This document shows, piece by piece, positions 54,334-62,323 of a stretch of DNA of 64,000 bases. A model generated the notes under the pieces. The model worked only from the letters and a program-made list of their open reading frames with translations. It was not told the DNA's origin and did not search any database. A program made the position numbers and the translations under genes. Positions within the stretch are counted from its first letter, which is position 1. Each line of letters opens with the position of its first letter. This DNA comes from Fibrobacterota bacterium (GTDB lineage Bacteria > Fibrobacterota > Fibrobacteria > UBA11236), in the NCBI GenBank assembly GCA_947466585.1, contig CANIEU010000010.1, positions 17,548 to 81,547 on the forward strand, in the 5' to 3' direction.

Positions 54334-54786
54334 TTAAGCCTTGATGGCCTTGTTGTCGCCTTCGTCCTTGTTGACCCGGGAGTAGTCGTTCTCCTGACGC
54401 GCATGATTGACGGCGTTCTTCTGCATATAGATCTCGAATACTTCGTCGGCAGAGAGCCCGGCGGTCAGGGCAAGCGACATCCAGAAATGCAGCTGGTCGA
54501 TGATCTCTACGCGGATGTTCTGCAGGTCGAGGTGATCTTTCGACCACCATTTCCACAACAACTCTTCGCGTAACTCGCGGGATTCGTCATCCAGTGCGGT
54601 CAGGTATTTGCCGAGCCACTCGTTCACGTTGGTGTTGGGTCCCAAAGCCTCCGCGCCGCGCGCTTCGGCGCGCAGGGTGGCCATGGTGAGAGTCTTTCCG
54701 TCGCGATCGCGGATGTCTTTCTTGACGAAAATGCGGTCGTTCAGTTCGGATTGCAGCGCAAATAGTTGGTCGAGTTTGTCGTTCAT
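54334..54786 (-). CDS. Dimeric all-alpha dUTP diphosphatase (dUTPase_2 type)
   Basis: 150 residues from ATG 54786; TATCTT sits 7 nt upstream, and the longer open frame runs through a repeat array. The helical NTP-pyrophosphatase signature is visible: EELLWKWWSKDHLDLQNIRV, EIIDQLHFWMSLALTAGLS and YMQKNAVNHARQENDYSR, as in YosS/Campylobacter-type dUTPases. Glu/Asp of ExxE and ExxD bind Mg2+. It removes dUTP and supplies dUMP. The trimeric dUTPase fold is not present. Confidence 0.82.
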   Translation of the reverse strand: MNDKLDQLFALQSELNDRIFVKKDIRDRDGKTLTMATLRAEARGAEALGPNTNVNEWLGKYLTALDDESRELREELLWKWWSKDHLDLQNIRVEIIDQLHFWMSLALTAGLSADEVFEIYMQKNAVNHARQENDYSRVNKDEGDNKAIKA

Positions 54787-54798
54787 GGGGGGAAAGAT

Positions 54799-54844
54799 AG
54801 ACGGTAGTCGGTGGACGGTAGTAGGTAGGGAACGCAAAAAATAC
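54799..54844. repeat. Short-array element E3 (ACGGTAG arm plus core)
   Basis: Heptamers ACGGTAG/TCGGTGG/ACGGTAG (54801-54829) immediately upstream of the TATCTT of the dUTPase gene, followed by core GAACGCAAAAAATACC (54830-54845). No right arm is recognisable. Confidence 0.6.
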
Positions 54845-54923
54845 CGGAGAAAAACGCCGGAAACGCAGCAAAACGAAGATGAACGAAGAAGGACAGCGAA
54901 CGAATAAGGAGAACAAAGATCAA

Positions 54924-55052
54924 CAGGGGCGCCGGAGCTCCGATCAAGCGAGGCTAGGCGGCCCGACGCAGCGATACAGGTAGTATCGCGAGGAGGGGCA
55001 ACGCCGCATCGCGCAGGTCGCAGCCCGGCGAAGCGAAGAATCGCCCAAAAAG
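54924..55052. repeat. Palindromic intergenic repeat, copy B
   Basis: Hairpin CGATAC-aggta-GTATCG followed by CGAGGAGGGGCAACGCCGC, parallel to copy A at 11036-11190. Non-coding, just 3' of the phosphotransferase stop. Confidence 0.5.
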
Positions 55053-55053
55053 T

Positions 55054-56019
55054 CTAGCCAGGCAAAATCCGATTCCACTCATTTCCCGTTTCCCGGATCA
55101 GCCAGCGGAGACGGGATTCCCCAGCGGGAATGTGTTCGGCGAAGGCGGAGATGCCCTTCACCCGCGACAGGAAACAATAGGCGCCGAGCGCCTGCATGAC
55201 GCGCTGGAGACCGGCCTCGAGGAAAGACGCTCGGAATGCCTCAGGATCGGCCGACACCGCAACCCGAACACGGAAATGTTCGAGCAGGTCCTCGATCTCT
55301 CGATCGCTCAACATCACGTAGGGGTCGAGCAGAAGCGACGCGGCATCATAATATACCGATCCGTAACGACTGCCCTGATAATCGATCACGTGCACCGAGC
55401 CGTCGGGTTTGACCATGAGGTTCTGCGACTGGAAATCACGATGCAGAATCGCCTTGGGATGCGCATCCACGCGCGCGGCAAGCGTATCAAACACAGTCTG
55501 AAGGGCGAGATCGGTTTTCAACCCCCGATGGCCCTCGAGGTAGTTCTCGCGAAAGTACGACGTTTCCCATAGCAGGTGTTTGCGGTCGAACACGCGCGAG
55601 TCGATGTCGGGACATTCGGGACGAAAGGTATCGCAGCGCGTTTGGAGATCCGCAAGAATGTCGAGGCTGCGGCGGTACGCTTCGAGTCCTGCACTGCGGT
55701 CGGCGGGGAGAACGTCGTACAAGCGGCGCTCGCCGAGATCTTCGAGGAGCACTTGATGGGCCTCGTCATCGATGCAGTACACCTTGGGCACAGGCAGGCC
55801 GAGCATGCGGTAGAATTGGGTGATGCGTAAAAAGCGGCCGAAGTCCAGATCGGTGGCTGGCGAAACAAGCAGGATGAATCCGCTGGCGGGAATGCGATAA
55901 TATGCGCGCTGCGATCCGGCGATGCCCGCGAGCGGAAGATCGGCCGGGGAGACGTTCTGACCGGTCAAAAAGTCCCGCAAGGTTGGGGAGACTTGATTGT
56001 AGGGGAATGCCGTATTCAT
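55054..56019 (-). CDS. COG3178-type phosphotransferase (AmgK-like sugar kinase)
   Basis: 321 residues from ATG 56019 (MNTAFPYNQVSPT), 20 nt after the phosphatase stop; the longer open frame is antisense-like. Aminoglycoside-phosphotransferase fold: IAGSQRAYYRIPASGFILLV (nucleotide loop), LLEDLGERRLYDVL, catalytic AILHRDFQSQNLMV (HxDxxxxN) and VIDYQGSRYG. LEDLG and GSQRAYYR resemble AmgK/COG3178 anomeric sugar kinases acting on N-acetylmuramate or GlcNAc; antibiotic resistance is less likely. It is coupled to an IMPase-family phosphatase. Confidence 0.7.
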   Translation of the reverse strand: MNTAFPYNQVSPTLRDFLTGQNVSPADLPLAGIAGSQRAYYRIPASGFILLVSPATDLDFGRFLRITQFYRMLGLPVPKVYCIDDEAHQVLLEDLGERRLYDVLPADRSAGLEAYRRSLDILADLQTRCDTFRPECPDIDSRVFDRKHLLWETSYFRENYLEGHRGLKTDLALQTVFDTLAARVDAHPKAILHRDFQSQNLMVKPDGSVHVIDYQGSRYGSVYYDAASLLLDPYVMLSDREIEDLLEHFRVRVAVSADPEAFRASFLEAGLQRVMQALGAYCFLSRVKGISAFAEHIPAGESRLRWLIRETGNEWNRILPG

Positions 56020-56038
56020 AAATGGTTGCAGAGACGCA

Positions 56039-56854
56039 TCACACAGCGCTGCTGTTTTCCCATGCCAGTGCGGCGAGCAAATCGTCGTGGAGAAGGCCGT
56101 TCGAGAACAACGCTTCTTCACAGGCCAGCGTCCACGGATTGCCGCGCAAGTCGGTGACCGTACCGCCGGCTTCGGTGACGAGCAGTGTGGTGACCGCCGC
56201 ATCCCATGGTTTCAAATAGGTCATCCAATAGGCGTCCAGACGTCCACAGGCGACCCAGGCGCCTTCGACGACTGCGGAGCCCAAACACTTGATGCGCTGT
56301 ACGGCTTCGGTCATGCGGCCGTGGGCGATCCGGTTGGCGGCGTTTAGGCCGTCGCGGATGCTTTCGTCACCTACGTTGTAGTCACCATGCGAAAGCACCG
56401 CCGCCTCGATGTCGGAAAGGGTGCTGACCCGGAGCGGCTGTCCGTTCACGAAGGCGCCGCCGCCCGCCACGGCGGTGTAGAGCTCGTCGAAAACGGGCAG
56501 ATAGATGGCGCCGCAGAGCACCTTGCCCTTGTGGCTGAGCGCAACGGAATTGCCCCAAAGCGGGATGCCGTGGGCGTAATTGATGGTCCCGTCGATGGGG
56601 TCCGCGATCCAGCGATAGTCGCTGCCCCGGTCGAGCGCGCCCTCTTCTTCTGTGAGCAGGTCGTGGTCGGGAAAAGCCGAGCTGAGCCGCGTGCGGATGA
56701 GGCGGTCGCATTCGATGTCGGCCTCGGTGACCAGATCCTTGCTGCCCTTGAACTGGGCGGGCGGTAGGGTCCGTTGACGCGCGAGGGCCACGGCGCCTGC
56801 AGCGCGGGCGGCGTCGACGGCAGCGGCGAGAAATGCGGAAAGATCGGCGGACAT
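56039..56854 (-). CDS. Inositol-monophosphatase-family phosphatase
   Basis: 271 residues from ATG 56854; TATCTT is exactly 7 nt upstream. Mg2+-dependent phosphatase motifs: EADIECDRLIRTRL, LLTEEEGAL, WIADPIDGTINYAHG and YWMTYLKPWDAAVTTLLVTE. Substrates may be inositol phosphate, histidinol phosphate or PAP. It precedes the AmgK-like kinase on the same strand, suggesting sugar-phosphate metabolism. Confidence 0.85.
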   Translation of the reverse strand: MSADLSAFLAAAVDAARAAGAVALARQRTLPPAQFKGSKDLVTEADIECDRLIRTRLSSAFPDHDLLTEEEGALDRGSDYRWIADPIDGTINYAHGIPLWGNSVALSHKGKVLCGAIYLPVFDELYTAVAGGGAFVNGQPLRVSTLSDIEAAVLSHGDYNVGDESIRDGLNAANRIAHGRMTEAVQRIKCLGSAVVEGAWVACGRLDAYWMTYLKPWDAAVTTLLVTEAGGTVTDLRGNPWTLACEEALFSNGLLHDDLLAALAWENSSAV

Positions 56855-56867
56855 GCGAGGAAAGATA

Positions 56868-56998
56868 GACGGTAGTGGGTAGACGGTTGACGGCATAGAA
56901 CACAAAAAAAGAATCAAAAGAAGACGGGGACGCGCCCATCGACCAACGAGAAAACCTGGAAGAAAGCCACCGTCTACCGTCTACCGACTACCGTCTGG
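56868..56998. repeat. Inverted short-array element E4 between divergent promoters
   Basis: Left arm AGACGGTAG-type heptamers (56868-56895), core GAACACAAAAAAA (56898-56910), interior to 56968, right arm CCGTCTA/CCGACTA heptamers (56969-56996). The arms end beside TATCTT of the phosphatase gene and TACTTT of the ABC gene. Confidence 0.7.
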
Positions 56999-57012
56999 TT
57001 ACTTTTCCCGCC

Positions 57013-58002
57013 ATGCTAGAGCCGCTGTTGCGCATCGAAAATCTGTCCCTCGGATTCCGGTCCGAAGGCAAAATCACGCCTGTCACGGATGCCGTGAGTT
57101 TCGAAGTGCGCGAGGGCGAAGTGTTCGGGCTCGCGGGCGAATCGGGATGCGGCAAAACCGTCACCTGCCTCGGGCTATTGCGCCTTTTACCGGCTGCGAC
57201 CTCCGTCGTGCTTTCGGGTCACGCTTGGTATCGCGGTCGCGATCTGCTGTCGATGAACGCCGAAGAAATGCGTGCGGTGCGCGGTCGTGAAATCTCCATG
57301 ATCTTTCAGGAACCGTCGGCGGCTCTAAATCCGCTCTTGCCCGTGAAGACGCAGTTGTTGTTCCCCTTTCAGCAGCACAAAAACTCTGATTTAAAGGGTC
57401 GGGAACCCCTGCAGAGGATCCGGGATCTTTTGGTATGCGTGGGGTTTCGCGATCCCGATCGGGTCCTCCGTTCCTATCCGCACGAGCTTTCGGGCGGCAT
57501 GCTGCAGCGCGTGATGATCGCGCATGCGCTGCTGCTGGAGCCAAAGCTGATTCTGGCCGACGAGCCCACCACCGCGCTCGACGTGACCATTCAGGCGCAG
57601 GTGCTCGACCTGTTGGCAGAGCTCCAACGCGATACCGGCGTAGGAGTCCTGCTGATCACACACAACCTGAACCTGATCGCGCAGTATGCCGACCGCGCCG
57701 CGGTGATGTATGCCGGCCGCGTTGTCGAATCGGGCCCCGCGCTCGACCTCTTGCGCGATCCGCGTCACCCCTACTCGCGCGGCCTGCTCGACGCATTGCC
57801 GAACCTCGATACGGCACAGGTACCCAAGTCGATTCCCGGTTCGGTACCACCCCCGGGTAAATATCCCACGGGCTGCCGCTTCCACGACCGCTGCCCGCGC
57901 GTGTTCGAGCCCTGCACCACCGATCCCGTGTGGTCGGAGCCCGCGCCGGAAAGGCGCGTCGCCTGCCATTTGTATAGCCAGACGGTAGACGGTAGCAGGT
58001 AG
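57013..58002 (+). CDS. Peptide ABC transporter ATPase (OppD/DppD-like)
   Basis: 329 residues; TACTTT is 7 nt before the ATG. ABC motifs: Walker A GESGCGKTV, signature LSGGMLQRVMIAHALLL, Walker B LILADEPTTALDV, H-loop ITHNLNLI. The C-terminal oligopeptide-binding-associated tail with Cys cluster (CRFHDRCPRVFEPC) is typical of OppD/DppD. It pairs with the following ATPase. No permease or binding-protein genes are adjacent, so the membrane partners must be elsewhere. Confidence 0.9.
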   Translation: MLEPLLRIENLSLGFRSEGKITPVTDAVSFEVREGEVFGLAGESGCGKTVTCLGLLRLLPAATSVVLSGHAWYRGRDLLSMNAEEMRAVRGREISMIFQEPSAALNPLLPVKTQLLFPFQQHKNSDLKGREPLQRIRDLLVCVGFRDPDRVLRSYPHELSGGMLQRVMIAHALLLEPKLILADEPTTALDVTIQAQVLDLLAELQRDTGVGVLLITHNLNLIAQYADRAAVMYAGRVVESGPALDLLRDPRHPYSRGLLDALPNLDTAQVPKSIPGSVPPPGKYPTGCRFHDRCPRVFEPCTTDPVWSEPAPERRVACHLYSQTVDGSR

Positions 58003-58088
58003 ACGGTAGATGGAACAGAACACAAAAAATACTGCTCTGCGGGCTGTCGACGAAGACTTCAACCGTCTACCGCCTACCGTCTACCGTC
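57980..58088. repeat. Inverted short-array element E5 at the start of the second ATPase
   Basis: Left arm AGACGGTAGAC/GGTAGCAGG heptamers (57980-58009), core GAACACAAAAAAT (58018-58030), interior to 58060, right arm CCGTCTACCGCCTACCGTCT (58062-58088). It overlaps the 5' end of the open frame of the next gene. Confidence 0.7.
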
Positions 58089-58888
58089 CCTTATTGTCCG
58101 CGAAGCACCTCCGTACGTATTTCCCCGTCACCAGCGGGTTCTGGCAACGCGTCACCGATCACGTGCGCGCGGTGGATGGGGTTTCCATCGACGTCCATCC
58201 CGGCGAGATCGTCGCCTTGGTGGGCGAATCGGGTTGCGGCAAAAGCACGCTCGGATTTTCCCTGCTCGGCCTCACGCCGCCGACTTCGGGAACGCTTGAA
58301 CTGCTGGGGAACACAATCGACCTCACCGATCCCGCGGCGTGGAAGCGCTACCGCCGTGATTTCCAGATCGTCTTTCAGGATCCGCACACGTCGCTGAATC
58401 CGCGACTCACGGTGTTCGAACTTTTGACCGAACCGATGCGCGTGCACAACATCGTCCCGCCCTCCGAACTTCGCGCGGCGGCGGCGAATCTGCTCAAACA
58501 GGTCGGCCTTCCTGAAGACGCGCTGAATCGCTTCCCGCACGCCTTTTCGGGTGGCCAGCGTCAACGCCTGTGTATCGCTCGTGCGTTGAGCCTGCGCCCG
58601 AAGCTGATCGTTTGCGACGAAGTCGTGTCGGCGCTTGACGTGTCTGTGCAGGCGCAGATCGTGAACTTGTTGCTGGAGCTGAAGAAGACGCACGGATTGG
58701 CGCTTCTGTTCATCACACACGACTTGTCGCTCGTCCATGCGATCGCCGACCGGGTATTGGTGATGAACGCGGGGAAGATTGTGGAAGAAGGCGCAGCTGC
58801 AGAGTTATTCGCGCATCCGAAGGATGATTACACAAGGACGTTGTTGGCGGCGGTGCCGCGCATGGAGCGCCGGACTGTCGTGAGGTAA
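58010..58888 (+). CDS. Peptide ABC transporter ATPase (OppF/DppF-like)
   Basis: 292 residues if it starts at ATG 58010. The first about 28 residues are encoded by repeat element E5 and do not resemble the family, which normally begins near PLLSAKHLRTYFPV. TTG 58094 has TACCGT six nt upstream and may be the real start (264 residues). Motifs: GESGCGKSTLGFSLL (Walker A), FSGGQRQRLCIARALSL, LIVCDEVVSALDV (Walker B, Cys-containing variant), ITHDLSLVHAI. It energises peptide or nickel uptake with the OppD-like subunit. Confidence 0.88.
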   Translation: MEQNTKNTALRAVDEDFNRLPPTVYRPLLSAKHLRTYFPVTSGFWQRVTDHVRAVDGVSIDVHPGEIVALVGESGCGKSTLGFSLLGLTPPTSGTLELLGNTIDLTDPAAWKRYRRDFQIVFQDPHTSLNPRLTVFELLTEPMRVHNIVPPSELRAAAANLLKQVGLPEDALNRFPHAFSGGQRQRLCIARALSLRPKLIVCDEVVSALDVSVQAQIVNLLLELKKTHGLALLFITHDLSLVHAIADRVLVMNAGKIVEEGAAAELFAHPKDDYTRTLLAAVPRMERRTVVR

Positions 58889-58898
58889 TCGTAGAGAT

Positions 58899-58936
58899 AC
58901 GTCCGTCACTCCGGCGAAGGCCGGAGTGACGGACGT
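58899..58936. repeat. Perfect 17-bp inverted repeat (REP-like)
   Basis: ACGTCCGTCACTCCGGC, loop GAAG, and the exact inverse, directly after the OppF-like stop. No T-run follows. The GGCGAAGGCC centre is that of widespread intergenic palindromes. A second smaller stem ATCCCGGC-ctgc-GCCGGGAT is at 58990-59009. Confidence 0.75.
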
Positions 58937-59052
58937 CGGCAGGGCCGCCTAGAAACGAATACCCCTGAATTCATTCCTTTGTGATCTGGATCCCGGCCTG
59001 CGCCGGGATGACCTCAGCCGCTCTCCCGTCTCCATGGGAATCAGTGGCTCCC

Positions 59053-60591
59053 CTACCCCAAATACTTCCCCTCGAGATACTTGAGGAAGTAACCTGCATC
59101 CAACGGTTTCCCCGTCGCACGAAGGCAGAGCTCGGCCGCAGGAAACTCACGACCGTGCTTATGGATCTTATCGCGCAGCCACTCGCGCATCGGAGAAAGC
59201 TTCCCGGCGCGAATCATCGTATCGAGCGACCCCAAATCCTTCTCCATCGCAGAGGCGAACTGCGCCGCGTAGAGATTGCCCAAGGTGTAGGTCGGGAAGT
59301 ACCCGAACAACCCGCAGCTCCAATGCACGTCCTGCATAAAGCCCTTCGCCGCATTGGGTGGCGTCACACCGAGCAACTTCTTCATCCCCTCGTTCCAGGC
59401 GCTCTCGATACCCTCCACCTCCAGCGCGCCGGAGAAAATCGCTTCCTCGATCTGAAAGCGCAACAACACGTGCAGGTTGTACGTCAGCTCGTCGGCCTCT
59501 ACGCGGATGAACGACCGCTCCACGGCATTGACCCGGAACAGAACCGAATCCACGGTTTCCCCCGACAGAACCTCGCCCATCATCTCCTTCGCAACCGGCA
59601 ACGCATGTTCCCAATAGGGCCGCGAACGCCCCACGCGGTTCTCCCAAAAGCGCGACTGCGATTCGTGAATCGCCAGCGACACCGCCTCTCCCAACGGCGT
59701 ACCCCAATCGGCGTTGGGCAAACCCTGTTCGTACAAACCGTGACCACCCTCATGCAGCGTACTGAACACTGCATTGAGCCAATCGTCCTCACGGTAGCGC
59801 GTGGTTAGGCGCACATCACCCGGAGCCATCCCCTGCGTAAACGGATGCGCCGAAGCATCGAGACGCCCGGCCTCCAGATCGAAGCCCATATCGCGCAGCA
59901 ACCGTTCGTTGAACGCATGCTGCAAGGGTTGTGGAACGAGTCCTTCGGGGGCCTTTAAAGGTTCGGATTTCTTCGCCAACACGCGCTCGAGCAGCGGCAC
60001 CAGGCCGTCGCGCAATGTCGACAGCACGGGTTTCACTGCCGACACACGCGCGCCGGGCTCGAACTGATCGAGCAGCGCATCATAGGGTGACTCTTCATAA
60101 CCGAGGCAATCCGCCTCACGCCGTTTGAGCTCCACCATCTTCTTCAGCCATGGCAGAAACTCCGGAGCGGAACCCGCGCCCTCGCTCGCACTGCGCGCCT
60201 TCGCCCACGCCTGTTGCGCCAGCGAACCGGTGCGCGCCAAATCCTCAGCCAGGTCCGCCGGAATCTTACGCGCATTCTCGGTGTCGCGCTTCAACTCGCG
60301 CACCAATGCATTCTCACGCTGCGACAGCGAAGACGCATGTGCCTCGGCATTTTGGAGAAGCCCCCACAACGCGTCGGATGTTTGCTTCTCATGCAGCACC
60401 GTGCTCAGCGCAGCCTGACATTCCGCGCGCGCATTGCCGCCTTTTTCGGGCATCACGGTTTCTTGATCCCAGCCCAAAAGACCGGAGGCGGAGCGGACCG
60501 CACCGATTTCCCGGGCAGCCTTTTGCAAGGCGAGGAACGAATCGGAAGGGGAAGCGGAGTCGGGAGAGGCGGCGGGAGAGTCTTTTTGCAT
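59053..60591 (-). CDS. M32-family metallocarboxypeptidase
   Basis: 512 residues from ATG 60591; TATTTT is 6 nt upstream. M32 (Thermus Taq) signatures: LRTTRYREDDWLN-like segment (RLTTRYREDDWLNAVFSTL), zinc motif HEGGHGLYEQG (HExxH), ESQSRFWENRVG and NVLVRFQIEEAI-like NLHVLLRFQIEEAIFSGALE. It removes C-terminal residues from peptides in the cytoplasm. Length matches the family. It fits with an adjacent peptide-importer ATPase pair, a positional inference. Confidence 0.9.
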   Translation of the reverse strand: MQKDSPAASPDSASPSDSFLALQKAAREIGAVRSASGLLGWDQETVMPEKGGNARAECQAALSTVLHEKQTSDALWGLLQNAEAHASSLSQRENALVRELKRDTENARKIPADLAEDLARTGSLAQQAWAKARSASEGAGSAPEFLPWLKKMVELKRREADCLGYEESPYDALLDQFEPGARVSAVKPVLSTLRDGLVPLLERVLAKKSEPLKAPEGLVPQPLQHAFNERLLRDMGFDLEAGRLDASAHPFTQGMAPGDVRLTTRYREDDWLNAVFSTLHEGGHGLYEQGLPNADWGTPLGEAVSLAIHESQSRFWENRVGRSRPYWEHALPVAKEMMGEVLSGETVDSVLFRVNAVERSFIRVEADELTYNLHVLLRFQIEEAIFSGALEVEGIESAWNEGMKKLLGVTPPNAAKGFMQDVHWSCGLFGYFPTYTLGNLYAAQFASAMEKDLGSLDTMIRAGKLSPMREWLRDKIHKHGREFPAAELCLRATGKPLDAGYFLKYLEGKYLG

Positions 60592-60737
60592 GGAAACAAA
60601 ATAGGTAGTGAAGAGAGGTGTTCTCGCACGGCAGCTGTCGAAAAAACACCAGAAAATCTTGAATCTCCCCCTTTCTTTGCCTGCGTTTCCACTTGTCCGT
60701 CACCCGTCTGCTACTACCGCTACTACCTTTAGCACCC

Positions 60738-61439
60738 ATGTACAAGTTCATCATCATGGGCATTCAGGGCTGCGGCAAAGGCACCCAGGCCAAACTGCTT
60801 TGCGAAGCCTACGACTTCGTCCACATTTCCATCGGCGACCAGTTCCGCTGGCACATCGCCAACCACACCAAACTGGCCGCCAAGGTCAACCGCATCATTT
60901 CGGGCGGCAACATGGTCGGCGACGATCTCGTGGCCAAGGTGGTTTCGGAGCGCCTCGCGTGGCATGACTGGAACTACGGCTTCGTGCTCGACGGTTTCCC
61001 GCGCACCTTTGCACAGGCCGAGTTCCTCTTCGAGAACTTCAACATCAACGGCGTGATCCACATGGAAGCCCCCGACAGCCTGGTGCGCGAACGCGTGCTC
61101 GCACGCCGCGTCTGCTCGGGCTGCGGACTCGATTACAACCTCATCGGTCACCGCCCCAAAACCGAAGGCATCTGCGACGTATGCGGCAGTCCCCTCGTTA
61201 CACGCAGCGATGACCATGAGGAAGCCATCGGAAAGCGCATCGCCGATTACCACACCAAGACCGAGCCCATGCTCCGGTACTTCCGCCGTTTGGGCATCGT
61301 GGTCGACATCAACGCCACCCAGACCATACCCAAAGTGCATGCGGACATCCGTGCCGCACTGAACCTCCCCGATTCACGCCCCCTGAACTCCCTGACCCTC
61401 CATTCCGAGCGGGAATTTGCCAAGGGCCTTCCCTCATGA
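60738..61439 (+). CDS. adk: Adenylate kinase with zinc-type LID
   Basis: 233 residues from ATG 60738; TACCTT is 8 nt upstream. P-loop GIQGCGKGTQAKLL, NMP-binding segment GDQFRWHIANHTKLAAKV, FVLDGFPRTFAQAEFL and a LID with two CxxC pairs (CSGCGLDY ... CDVCGSPLV) that would bind zinc. It catalyses ATP + AMP to 2 ADP. Its stop overlaps the rmlA start by 4 nt (ATGA). A 30-residue C-terminal tail extends past the usual end. Confidence 0.92.
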   Translation: MYKFIIMGIQGCGKGTQAKLLCEAYDFVHISIGDQFRWHIANHTKLAAKVNRIISGGNMVGDDLVAKVVSERLAWHDWNYGFVLDGFPRTFAQAEFLFENFNINGVIHMEAPDSLVRERVLARRVCSGCGLDYNLIGHRPKTEGICDVCGSPLVTRSDDHEEAIGKRIADYHTKTEPMLRYFRRLGIVVDINATQTIPKVHADIRAALNLPDSRPLNSLTLHSEREFAKGLPS

Positions 61440-62314
61440 AGGGTATCATTCTCGCTGGTGGAGCCGGATCCCGGTTGTACCCCCTGTCTCGCGTTGCGAG
61501 CAAGCAGCTGCAACCGGTGTACGACAAGCCGATGATCTACTACCCGTTGTCGACTCTTATGCTCGGCGGCATCAAGGAGATCCTCCTCATCTCCACTCCC
61601 GAAGACGTGCCCCGCTTTCAGCACCTGCTCGGCGAAGGCTCCCAGTGGGGTCTTCGCATCGAATACAAGGTTCAACCCAAACCCGAAGGACTCGCCCAAG
61701 CCTTCATCCTCGGCGAAGAATTTTTGGCCGGCAGCCCGGCGACCTTGATCCTCGGCGACAACATCTTCTACGGCAAAATGAAGCTCGACGAAGCCATCCG
61801 CGACTTCACGGACAAAAATCAAACCGGTGCGCTGGTATTCGGCTATCCCGTGGGCGATCCGGAACGCTATGGTGTGGTCGAGTTCGACGCGCAGGGCAAG
61901 GTGATCGGGCTCGAAGAAAAACCCGCCAAACCAAAGTCGAACTATGCCGTTCCCGGTCTGTACGTTTATGATGCGACCGTATGCGCCAAGGCGCGCGCTC
62001 TCAAACCCTCCGTTCGCGGTGAACTCGAAATCACCGATCTCAACAGCGTGTACTTGCGCGAAGGCTCGCTCTCCGTCTCGCTGCTTGGTCGCGGCATCGC
62101 CTGGCTCGACACCGGCACGCACGCCTCCTTACTTGAAGCCAGCCACTTCATTTATACACTCGAAGCCCGCCAAGGACTCAAGATCGCCTGTCTCGAGGAG
62201 ATCGCCTATCGTCGCGGATTTATTGATACGGCGCGACTCAAGCAGACCTTGTCTGCGATGCCGAAATCGCCGTACCGGGAATATCTCGAAAAGCAATTCC
62301 CCGAAGCAGCCTAG
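61436..62314 (+). CDS. rmlA: Glucose-1-phosphate thymidylyltransferase
   Basis: 292 residues. RmlA signature GIILAGGAGSRLYPLSRVAS, KQLQPVYDKPMIYYPLSTLM, ILGDNIFYGKMK, VVEFDAQGKVIGLEEKPA and GRGIAWLDTGTHASLLEASH. It makes dTDP-glucose, first step of dTDP-rhamnose or other deoxysugars for surface polysaccharide. rmlB-D are not in the window. Translationally coupled to adk. Confidence 0.95.
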   Translation: MKGIILAGGAGSRLYPLSRVASKQLQPVYDKPMIYYPLSTLMLGGIKEILLISTPEDVPRFQHLLGEGSQWGLRIEYKVQPKPEGLAQAFILGEEFLAGSPATLILGDNIFYGKMKLDEAIRDFTDKNQTGALVFGYPVGDPERYGVVEFDAQGKVIGLEEKPAKPKSNYAVPGLYVYDATVCAKARALKPSVRGELEITDLNSVYLREGSLSVSLLGRGIAWLDTGTHASLLEASHFIYTLEARQGLKIACLEEIAYRRGFIDTARLKQTLSAMPKSPYREYLEKQFPEAA

Positions 62315-62323
62315 GGACACAAC

